A DNA stretch of 12,215 nt from Chitinophagales bacterium (lineage in GTDB: Bacteria > Bacteroidota > Bacteroidia > Chitinophagales > UBA2359): positions 1-12,215 of the forward strand of contig JAHDIA010000107.1 of assembly GCA_020631035.1 (NCBI GenBank), read 5' to 3'. The notes below the pieces were generated by a model that saw only the letters and a list, made by a program, of their open reading frames with translations, did no database searches and had not been told where the DNA came from. Of the stretch, positions 5,665 to 11,915 are shown one piece after another. A program made the translations under genes and the position numbers. Position 1 is the stretch's first letter, and each line of letters starts with the position of its first letter.

Positions 5665-7710
5665 TTAGCCTTCTTGTTTGAACAATCCATCAATCAAATC
5701 ATCCTCTGTCAAATTGGGCAAGGTTACCTTTAAGTTTGGGTTGTGGTCCATTGCCCGCTTGATGCTAAAAATGGCTCCCTCATTTCTCGCCCAACCCCTA
5801 CGGGCAATACCATTGTTGACATCCCAATACAACATTTGCTCCAAGCGTCTGTCTGCATCGGCACTACCATCCAAGACCAAGCCAAATCCACCATTCATCA
5901 CATTGCCCCAGCCAACACCACCACCATTGTGTAGCGAAATCCAAGTAGCACCTCTAAAGGCATCTCCTACAAAATTGTGTACCGCCATATCCGCTGTAAA
6001 TTGGGAACCATCGTAAATATTGGAAGTTTCTCGATAGGGTGAATCGGTACCTGATACATCGTGGTGGTCTCTACCCAAAACAATGGGTGCAGAAATCTCC
6101 CCATCTCGTATGGCTTGATTGAATGCTTGAGCAATTTTGATACGTCCCTCTGCGTCTGCATACAAAATACGGGCTTGAGAGCCTACAACCAATTCGTTTT
6201 CCAAGGCTTGTTCTATCCAAGTAATATTGTCTAGCAATTGTTGGCGAATTTCTTTGGGAGCATCGGTATATATTTCTTTCAAAACTTTTTCGGCAATGGC
6301 ATCGGTTTTTTGCAAATCTTCTGCTTTGTTGGAACAACAGACCCAACGGAAGGGACCAAAACCATAATCGAAACACATGGGGCCCATAATGTCCTGAACA
6401 TAAGAAGGATATTTAAAGCTACCATCTTCCTTGCAAATATCTGCTCCTGCATCTTTTGCTTGTTTCAAAAAGGCATTGCCATAATCGAAAAAGTACATGC
6501 CTTTTTCAGTCATAGCATTGATGGCAGTTACGTGGCGACACAAGGTTTCTTGTACCAATTCTTTAAAACGCTTGGGATTCTCAGAAATCATTTTGGTAGC
6601 TTCCTCAAAAGGAATTTGTACGGGATAATAACCGCCCTGCCAAGGATTGTGCAAAGAGGTTTGGTCGGAACCCAAGTCTACTTTAATTTCATCTTTTACC
6701 AAACGCTCCCACAAATCGACCACATTGCCTCGGTATGCCAAGGATATGGCTTCCTCATTGGCAACAGCTTCTTTTATTCTAGGAATCAGGGCATCTAAAT
6801 CATCGTATTTTTCATTGACCCAGCCTTGTTGGTGCAATTTATTGCACTGGGTTTCATTGATTTCGGCAATCACTCCTACGCCTCCAGCAATCACTGCTGC
6901 CTTTGCTTGTGCGCCAGACATCCCACCAAGACCCGAAGACACAAACAATTTCCCCTTCATTGTATCGGCACTTTTGTCAATCATGCGGCTGGCATTCAAA
7001 ACTGTAATCGTCGTTCCATGTACAATGCCTTGTGGACCAATATACATAAAAGAACCAGCCGTCATTTGACCGTATTGAGTCACGCCCAATGCATTTAGTT
7101 TGTTCCAATGGTAATCATCACTAAACAAAGGAATCATCATTCCATTGGTCACCACCACTCTTGGAGCTTCTTTGTGCGAAGGGAACAAGCCCATTGGATG
7201 CCCCGAATACATCACCAATGTTTGTTCGTCGGTCATTGTTGCCAAATACTGCATGGTCAAGCGATATTGTGCCCAATTTTGAAAGACTGAGCCGTTGCCA
7301 CCATAGGTAATCAATTCGTGCGGATGTTGTGCCACGGCATAATCCAAATTGTTTTGAATCATCAGCATAATGGCGGCTGCTTGCTTGGATTGATGGGGAT
7401 AATCTTCAATGTGGCGTGCCTTCATTTTAAAATTGGGACGCAAACGCTTCATATAAATCCGTCCATACTTTTTTAGTTCTTCCAAAAACTCAATTGCCAG
7501 TACATTGTGGTGTTGTTTGTCAAAATACCGCAATGCATTTTTTAGGGCGAGTTTTTTGTCTGTCTCATTCAAATCATCTAGGCGTCTCCTTGGTGCGTGG
7601 CTTATGGGCGCACCTTCGTCTGTAGGGTAGGGGGGTAAAATACTGGGAATGCCCTGTAAAATATCCTCTTGAAAAGCTTTTAAATCAAAAGTAGGTGGTG
7701 TATCAATCAT
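5665..7710 (-). CDS. hutU: Urocanate hydratase (urocanase), long form
   Basis: HutU converts urocanate to 4-imidazolone-5-propionate, the second step of histidine degradation, using bound NAD+ as electrophile. At 681 residues it is of the long type (also seen in animals) rather than the ~555-residue type of Pseudomonas and Bacillus. Conserved blocks are plain: LITYGGNGSVFQNWAQYRLT (~133-152), GSFMYIGPQGIVHGT (219-233), the Gly-rich SSGLGGMSGAQAKAA (258-272, NAD region), MGPMCFDYGFGPFRWVCCS (442-460), GRDHHDVSGTDSPYRETSN (546-564) and SLHNGGGVGWGNVMNGG (592-608). Where short urocanases have the signature FQGLPARICW, this protein reads VVGSQARILY (508-517), so the signature Cys is Leu. The ATG at 7710 starts the N-terminal extension. 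The next gene upstream on the same strand ends 81 nt away, so co-transcription is possible. No other hut gene is in the window, and no terminator was recognised after the stop. Confidence 0.96.
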   Translation of the reverse strand: MIDTPPTFDLKAFQEDILQGIPSILPPYPTDEGAPISHAPRRRLDDLNETDKKLALKNALRYFDKQHHNVLAIEFLEELKKYGRIYMKRLRPNFKMKARHIEDYPHQSKQAAAIMLMIQNNLDYAVAQHPHELITYGGNGSVFQNWAQYRLTMQYLATMTDEQTLVMYSGHPMGLFPSHKEAPRVVVTNGMMIPLFSDDYHWNKLNALGVTQYGQMTAGSFMYIGPQGIVHGTTITVLNASRMIDKSADTMKGKLFVSSGLGGMSGAQAKAAVIAGGVGVIAEINETQCNKLHQQGWVNEKYDDLDALIPRIKEAVANEEAISLAYRGNVVDLWERLVKDEIKVDLGSDQTSLHNPWQGGYYPVQIPFEEATKMISENPKRFKELVQETLCRHVTAINAMTEKGMYFFDYGNAFLKQAKDAGADICKEDGSFKYPSYVQDIMGPMCFDYGFGPFRWVCCSNKAEDLQKTDAIAEKVLKEIYTDAPKEIRQQLLDNITWIEQALENELVVGSQARILYADAEGRIKIAQAFNQAIRDGEISAPIVLGRDHHDVSGTDSPYRETSNIYDGSQFTADMAVHNFVGDAFRGATWISLHNGGGVGWGNVMNGGFGLVLDGSADADRRLEQMLYWDVNNGIARRGWARNEGAIFSIKRAMDHNPNLKVTLPNLTEDDLIDGLFKQEG

Positions 7711-7791
7711 GGTGCATTAGTGTTCTTTGTACTAAATTACAATTTGCCTTTAATAAATTAAAACGATTTAATAGAAAATAGGTTGTATAAT

Positions 7792-8505
7792 TTACTTGAT
7801 TACTTTCTTAAATTCTTCTAAACACTGCTCATACGATTGTCCTTTTTGATGAATGCAATCGCAAAAATCAAGACAAGCCTCAGTATGTTTGCTTTGGCTA
7901 CATTGGTCGGTACAGGCACGCATAAAATTGCGAGGCTTTATGATATAGGCAAAATGGGTGGCAAGCAATACCATTAATACACTTAGAATGACTCCTACCA
8001 AAAAAGCAATGGGAAATTTGTTGCTCAATTCATCTTTTTGAGGTAATATGGTATGTGCAGTAGATTTATTAAATGGGAAAATAAATTTAAATTTATGATA
8101 GTCCCAACACAACAAATACAAATTCGCCAATACCATTAAAGGGGCAGTGACAAGCGAACCATCAAAACAGACAGCAAGCGATAAAATACAAATATTTAAA
8201 ATGATGGGGAAATAAATAAAGGCACCCAATGTTGTTGTTCTGGGAATGAGCAATAAGATGGCGGCTGTCACTTGCATCAGTCCTACAAAAGTGTAGTAAA
8301 AACCAGTATGGTAAAAGGCGTCCAAAAAGTTGCCCATTGGATGATTGGCAGATAATACCGTAAAGCGTTCTCCAAGTACTTTTTGCAAACCCGAAGGAAT
8401 AAAAGCTGCCGCCAATACAATGCGATTGAATATGGCAAAATATCCAAGCCATTTGTTTTTTCTTGCTTGTATATGAAGCTGGTCGAGCTTGGAGGATATA
8501 TTCAT
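7792..8505 (-). CDS. DoxX-like integral membrane protein with cysteine-rich C-terminal tail
   Basis: The protein has 237 residues. The N-terminal ~140 residues resemble the DoxX/DoxD-like four-helix family: IVLAAAFIPSGLQKVLG (29-45, the typical first helix with a Gly/Lys turn), then hydrophobic segments ~68-88, ~92-113 and ~117-135. A fifth segment, PIAFLVGVILSVLMVLLATHF (165-185), is followed by a 50-residue soluble tail with six cysteines: Cys198, 202, 211, 215, 217 and 228 (C-x3-C-x8-C-x3-C-x-C-x10-C). DoxX-family proteins are linked to thiol/sulfur redox and oxidative stress systems, so a disulfide- or metal-related role for the tail is possible but inferred. It lies upstream of hutU on the same strand with an 81-nt gap. 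The exact function is not recognised. The ATG at 8505 is the natural start. Confidence 0.7.
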   Translation of the reverse strand: MNISSKLDQLHIQARKNKWLGYFAIFNRIVLAAAFIPSGLQKVLGERFTVLSANHPMGNFLDAFYHTGFYYTFVGLMQVTAAILLLIPRTTTLGAFIYFPIILNICILSLAVCFDGSLVTAPLMVLANLYLLCWDYHKFKFIFPFNKSTAHTILPQKDELSNKFPIAFLVGVILSVLMVLLATHFAYIIKPRNFMRACTDQCSQSKHTEACLDFCDCIHQKGQSYEQCLEEFKKVIK

Positions 8506-8568
8506 CAGTGTGTTGTGAATGATTGATTTAGATTTACAAGATACTATTTTTTGAATAAAAATAAGAAC

Positions 8569-8758
8569 GGAAGGTTTAGGGCTTCGGACGATGGTGTGTC
8601 CCCGCTATCCGCTGCAAGCTTGTGGGCTGACACACAGGTCAGCCCCTACACAAGGCTTTCCGCTACTATCGGGCGTAGACATCGCAAGGGTGGGCGACCG
8701 CAAGGGTACGCCCCTACACCTTCGTCGTCTCATTCATCCATCCGCTACACGCCAAACT
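8569..8758 (+). repeat. Dispersed structured intergenic repeat, copy 2
   Basis: This 190-bp GC-richer block lies between two AT-rich flanks and matches copy 1 at 1300-1466 at both ends. It contains a perfect hairpin, GGGCTGAC (8624-8631) ACACAG GTCAGCCC (8638-8645). A second hairpin is made of GGGCGACC (8692-8699) and GGT-A-CGCCC (8705-8713). The ends pair as GTTT-A-GG (8574-8580) with CCAAAC (8752-8757). Reading frames across it (8551-8763, 8591-8794) are low-complexity products of the repeat and are not counted as genes. It sits upstream of the DoxX-like gene's 5' end, on the side where that gene's promoter should be. Confidence 0.75.
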
Positions 8759-8809
8759 TCTAAAATATTTGTAAAAAGTTTATTTAATTTATGAAGTACT
8801 TAATGTATA

Positions 8810-8835
8810 TTTACAGCAGTATTGTACTAAATACT
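8810..8835 (+). repeat. Left copy of an imperfect direct repeat
   Basis: TTTACAG (8810-8816) and TACTAAATACT (8825-8835), separated by 8 nt, recur at 8982-9001 with a 2-nt spacer. The preceding base G is shared too, so 12 consecutive bases, GTACTAAATACT, are identical. The repeats bracket the 90-bp inverted-repeat element. They may be a small local duplication or paired binding sites. Confidence 0.4.
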
Positions 8836-8867
8836 CTGTAATTTAAATAAATTGATGTTTTGGTCAA

Positions 8868-8957
8868 TGAATTTTTGTTCTATACAAAGAACGCACGGAG
8901 CCTGGTAGCCATAGCTACCATAGGCGAGTACGAGATGCAGTATAGGACGAAAAGGCA
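8868..8957. mobile_element. MITE-like 90-bp element with 18-bp terminal inverted repeats and 7-bp target duplication
   Basis: The element is flanked on both sides, flush, by TGGTCAA (8861-8867 and 8958-8964). Its left end, TGAATTTTTGTTCTATAC (8868-8885), pairs with its right end, GTATAGGACGAAAAGGCA (8940-8957), at 16 of 18 positions counting two G-T wobbles; only two adjacent A-G mismatches interrupt. The element starts TG and ends CA. In the centre GCCTGGTAGC (8900-8909), a CATA loop and GCTACC-AT-AGGC (8914-8925) form a hairpin. The two spacers between centre and ends are each 14 nt and not complementary. It has no coding capacity, so a transposase would have to act in trans. No element of this exact sequence is known to me. 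The inserted DNA is GC-richer than its surroundings, which supports an insertion. Confidence 0.55.
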
Positions 8958-8981
8958 TGGTCAAAATATTAAGAAATTTAT

Positions 8982-9001
8982 TTTACAGAGTACTAAATAC
9001 T
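8982..9001 (+). repeat. Right copy of an imperfect direct repeat
   Basis: TTTACAG-AG-TACTAAATACT is the partner of 8810-8835. It lies 88 nt upstream of the lipoprotein ATG, so if these are regulator sites this copy is well placed to act on that gene. Confidence 0.4.
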
Positions 9002-9088
9002 TTTTGGATCTTATTGTTGATGAACGCTTCTGTACTTTTATTAGGAACACATCATACAGTCTCATCATCTTTTAAACAATTCAAGAAT

Positions 9089-9643
9089 ATGTCAATTACA
9101 ATGATTGCTTTGATTTTGTTTTGTCTAATATCCTGTACAACACAGAATGAATCAAATGTACAAGATGGCCCTGTTTTGCAAAATGGTTTAAGTTTGCAAA
9201 ATGATACAAGTTTGCGATGGTTGGAAGATATTCCCCATAATCCCGAAATTGACAAAACTGATTTTAAACTGTGTTATGATGAACAAAAAGCCATTCAATA
9301 TTATAGAGTGAACAACAGTACTGGCGTCAAAAATATCAAGTCTGAAATCAATGCTTTATTCAAATCAAAATACAATTCCGCTGTCGTTAAAAAAGAGACA
9401 GGACTTGTCAGAATACGATTTATAGTGAATTGTAAGGGAGAAGCAGACCGATTTCGTTTGTTGGGAAGCAGCTTAGACTACAAAGCTAAAACCTTTGACA
9501 AATCCATCACAGATCAATTGTTGAGTATTACAAAATCTGTGGACAGATGGAAAAAAGATACAGACAAAGACGATGATAAAGATTATTACCTGTACATACT
9601 CTTTAAAATAATTGATGGGAAAATTGTAAAAATACTGCCATGA
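9089..9643 (+). CDS. Putative lipoprotein with TonB C-terminal-like domain
   Basis: I favour the ATG at 9089 (184 aa) because it gives a lipoprotein signal, MSITMIALILFCLISC, with lipobox LISC and Cys16 for lipidation. The n-region lacks the usual Lys/Arg, which is a weakness. In-frame ATGs at 9020 and 8957 (the latter inside the small inverted-repeat element) would add hydrophobic residues and the FKQFKN stretch. After a polar linker with a short repeat (VLQNG, LSLQND), residues ~82-184 resemble the TonB C-terminal fold common in Bacteroidota envelope proteins: GLVRIRFIVNCKGEADRFRLL, a helix ending SVDRW, then YYLYILFKI. There is no N-terminal anchor helix or proline-rich linker as in a true energy transducer, so it is more likely a stand-alone envelope protein. 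Its stop overlaps the next gene's start (ATGA). Function unknown. Confidence 0.65.
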   Translation: MSITMIALILFCLISCTTQNESNVQDGPVLQNGLSLQNDTSLRWLEDIPHNPEIDKTDFKLCYDEQKAIQYYRVNNSTGVKNIKSEINALFKSKYNSAVVKKETGLVRIRFIVNCKGEADRFRLLGSSLDYKAKTFDKSITDQLLSITKSVDRWKKDTDKDDDKDYYLYILFKIIDGKIVKILP

Positions 9644-10452
9644 GATTGTTCATTTTTTCGATTGTATTGCTGACTGCAATTTGTGCAGCAAAAGCACAAC
9701 CCAATTGCAATGTTTTTTTGTGGAAAGGAGATACTTTGCAATATGAAGCTTGTAAGTACTCTCAAATATTTAGATTTTATTACCAATTTGATACCGAGGC
9801 GATTGCTGTTCTTGACAGTTGCATTGCTCTGTGTCCATACTATGCTTTTCCATATTATGAAAAGGCAGTCGTGTATTTGAAAGCAGGCAATCCTATAGGA
9901 TGGGATAAGTACATTAATTTGGCCGTTAAATATGATCCCATTAGTTATTTAGGAACCAGGGCATCTTGTAGAGGTAAATTCTTTGCAGATTATGAAGGAG
10001 CCATCAGTGATATTGATTCCTTAGACACACTTGTTGACTATGATATTGGCTATATACATGATGGAATGTATCACCTAAATGTTTACAAAGGTATATGCTA
10101 TAAAGTACTGGGCAATTATACGAAAGCAATAGAAGTCATTCAATCTCATATTGACGCTGCTGAAGTAGATGTCGGTTTATATGACTACATTCATTTAGGC
10201 GTGGCATATCAGGCCATAGGTGAGCACAAACAAGCTCTTGAATGCTTCAAAAAACAAGAAACCATAAACGATGTAGCCGAAAATCATTATTATGCGGCAT
10301 TGTCCTATCAAGAACTTGAGGATGCGGAGAATTTTTCTAGTTCAATAACAAGAGCAAAAGAAATGCTTGACAAAGGACAACAGATGTCCAATAAATATCA
10401 CATATTGGAAGATGAAATTTTTATGACAGATGTAGAAGCTTTGATGAAGTAG
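9640..10452 (+). CDS. Secreted tetratricopeptide-repeat (TPR) protein
   Basis: The 270-residue protein starts with a Sec signal peptide, MRLFIFSIVLLTAICAAKA, cut before QPNC, placing it in the periplasm. Helical TPR-like units follow: ~68-101 (AFPYYEKAVVYLKAGNP), ~103-130 (ADYEGAISDIDSLDTL), ~147-176 (GICYKVLGNYTKAIEVIQSH), ~181-213 (HLGVAYQAIGEHKQALECFK) and ~214-247. They carry the usual Gly/Ala-Tyr-Ala-type pattern of protein-protein interaction scaffolds. Cysteines 23, 38, 61 and 65 cluster in the N-terminal part. The ATG overlaps the TGA of the lipoprotein gene, so the two are translationally coupled and probably act together in the envelope. No enzyme motif was seen and no specific family is recognised. 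No clear terminator lies in the 118 nt before the next gene. Confidence 0.75.
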   Translation: MRLFIFSIVLLTAICAAKAQPNCNVFLWKGDTLQYEACKYSQIFRFYYQFDTEAIAVLDSCIALCPYYAFPYYEKAVVYLKAGNPIGWDKYINLAVKYDPISYLGTRASCRGKFFADYEGAISDIDSLDTLVDYDIGYIHDGMYHLNVYKGICYKVLGNYTKAIEVIQSHIDAAEVDVGLYDYIHLGVAYQAIGEHKQALECFKKQETINDVAENHYYAALSYQELEDAENFSSSITRAKEMLDKGQQMSNKYHILEDEIFMTDVEALMK

Positions 10453-10528
10453 ATTGATTGTGTTGAATGCTTGAATAGATAAATATACGTTGCCCAATAA
10501 AAATCAGATATTTTGTAAAAACAAGCAT

Positions 10529-10536
10529 TATCTTTG
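10529..10536 (+). promoter_or_regulatory. -7 promoter element for the RNA methyltransferase gene
   Basis: TATCTTTG is a full match to TAnnTTTG, 34 nt before the TTG start at 10571. The nearest TTTG upstream (10512-10515) is only 13 nt away, so the -33 box is not in canonical position. Confidence 0.4.
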
Positions 10537-10570
10537 TGCAAAGTTTTAGAAGCAATAAAAATCAAATCAA

Positions 10571-11728
10571 TTGAAATACATCGTTAAGACCTTTCAGGGA
10601 TTGGAACCAGTGTTAGAGAAAGAATTGGAAGTTTTGGGAGCAAGTGAGATTACGCTATTAAAAAGGGCGGTTTCGTTTGAAGGAGACCAAACGGTATTGT
10701 ACAAGGCGAATTTGTATTTGCGAACAGCCTTGCGTATACTGCATCCCATACATGAATTTGAAGCCAGCAACGAAGAGGAATTGTATCAGGCTGTTTATGA
10801 CTTTGATTGGAGTCCATATTTGAGTTTGAAGACCAGTTTTGCCATTGATTCTTTTACACATTCCAATTTGTTCAAACACAGCAAATATGTTGCCCTCAAA
10901 ACCAAGGATGCCATATGCGACCAATTTCGGAAAAAGACAGGTGCCCGACCCAATGTCGATCGCCTCAATGCCGATGTACGTCTCAGTTTGCATTTGAGTC
11001 ATAAAACCTTTAAAATTTCTTTGGATGCATCGGGGGAGTCCTTGCACAAAAGAGGATTTAGAGGAACCGATCATAGAGCACCCATCAATGAGGTTTTGGC
11101 AGCAGGAATGGTGTTGTTGAGTGAATGGGATGGTGATTGTACGTTTGTAGACCCAATGTGTGGTTCTGGAACCAGTGCTTTGGAGGCAGCGATGATTGCC
11201 AAAAATCAGCCACCCAATTTATTGAGACATAGATTTGGCTTTCAAAATTGGAATGATTACGATGCTGATTTGTGGGAACAAATTGTAAAGGAAGCGAAAA
11301 AAAATATTTTAAGAAACAAACAAAACATTTGGGCATCTGATGCCAAGAAAAGAGCCATTGAGTCGGCACGCCGAGCGGCAGAGAATGCGCATCTACACAA
11401 CTGCATTAAATTTAATAGTCGTTCATTTCAAGATTTGGACGCGCCTTCTGATAAGGGAGTACTCATCATCAATCCGCCATATGGAGAACGTATGGCAGTA
11501 GAAGACATTGGGCAACTATACAAAGACATTGGCAATCATTTGAAGCAATACTTTTCGGGTTACGAAGCCTGGATCATTAGTTCTAATAAAGAGGCTTTAA
11601 AATATGTTGGTTTGCGTCCTAGTAAAAAAATTACTTTATTCAATGGCCCATTAGAATGTAAATTTCAAAAGTATGAATTGTACGATGGTAGTCGAAAAAC
11701 CAGTAAAAATATTTTGAAAAAAGAGTAG
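10571..11728 (+). CDS. rlmL: THUMP-domain class I SAM-dependent RNA methyltransferase (RlmL/YpsC type)
   Basis: The 385-residue protein corresponds to the N-terminal half of E. coli RlmKL, which makes N2-methylguanosine at 23S rRNA position 2445, and is close in length to Bacillus YpsC. Residues 1-60 (YIVKTFQGLEPVLEKELEVL) are the ferredoxin-like N-domain, ~60-155 the THUMP RNA-binding domain, and ~158-375 the Rossmann methyltransferase. The family block LHKRGFRGTDHRAPINEVLA (158-177) is present, as are SAM motif I DPMCGSGT (194-201) and the catalytic NPPY (301-304) typical of base N-methyltransferases. The start is TTG at 10571: it begins exactly at the family N-terminus, and no in-frame ATG lies nearby upstream. 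No Shine-Dalgarno is visible. The C-terminal RlmK-like half is absent, as is usual outside gammaproteobacteria. The exact target base is inferred from homology. Confidence 0.88.
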   Translation: MKYIVKTFQGLEPVLEKELEVLGASEITLLKRAVSFEGDQTVLYKANLYLRTALRILHPIHEFEASNEEELYQAVYDFDWSPYLSLKTSFAIDSFTHSNLFKHSKYVALKTKDAICDQFRKKTGARPNVDRLNADVRLSLHLSHKTFKISLDASGESLHKRGFRGTDHRAPINEVLAAGMVLLSEWDGDCTFVDPMCGSGTSALEAAMIAKNQPPNLLRHRFGFQNWNDYDADLWEQIVKEAKKNILRNKQNIWASDAKKRAIESARRAAENAHLHNCIKFNSRSFQDLDAPSDKGVLIINPPYGERMAVEDIGQLYKDIGNHLKQYFSGYEAWIISSNKEALKYVGLRPSKKITLFNGPLECKFQKYELYDGSRKTSKNILKKE

Positions 11729-11733
11729 TATAT

Positions 11734-11780
11734 AAAAGTGGCATTTTTAAATCATTAATTTATATTATTTTGCCATTTTT
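11734..11780 (+). terminator. Probable terminator of the methyltransferase gene
   Basis: AAAAGTGGCA (11734-11743) pairs with TGCCATTTTT (11771-11780) over 10 positions with one G-T wobble, and a T-run ends the stem. The loop is long (27 nt, AT-only apart from one C), which lowers confidence. It begins 6 nt after the stop. Confidence 0.5.
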
Positions 11781-11813
11781 TGCCAATTTTTATTTTAACA
11801 ATTATTTTTTTTT

Positions 11814-11852
11814 AATAAAACGCTTCAGTTAAAAATGAAGTGAATTTTTATT
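11814..11852 (+). terminator. Second hairpin, possible terminator
   Basis: AATAAAA-CGCTTCA (11814-11827) pairs with TGAAGTG (11836-11842) and, after a 3-nt bulge, TTTTATT (11846-11852); the loop is GTTAAAAA. The descending arm is T-rich. It could back up the terminator at 11734. Confidence 0.4.
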
Positions 11853-11884
11853 GGAATAATATTGTTGAAAAAACTTCTGATTTA

Positions 11885-11915
11885 TTTTTAATTTAAAATA
11901 AATAAAATACCTTTG
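11885..11915 (+). promoter_or_regulatory. Probable promoter of a gene beyond the window
   Basis: TACCTTTG (11908-11915) is an exact TAnnTTTG match. TTTT at 11885-11888, 19 nt upstream, stands where TTTG is expected. It lies after both hairpins, as a new transcription unit would. Confidence 0.45.

Noticed and set aside
6238..7098. Several plus-strand frames of 90 to 186 codons
   Set aside because: All are antisense to hutU, which is conserved along its full length.
8692..8713. CRISPR-like repeat unit (GGGCGACC...CGCCC)
   Set aside because: The hairpin occurs once, with no regularly spaced further copies or spacers.
8551..8794. Two overlapping plus-strand frames of about 70 codons
   Set aside because: They run across the dispersed repeat, whose other copy does not preserve either frame, so they are by-products of GC-richer DNA.
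8957..9088. Upstream ATG giving the lipoprotein 44 extra N-terminal residues
   Set aside because: The ATG spans the edge of the 90-bp inserted element, and the extension would bury the lipobox behind a second hydrophobic segment. It is kept only as an alternative start.
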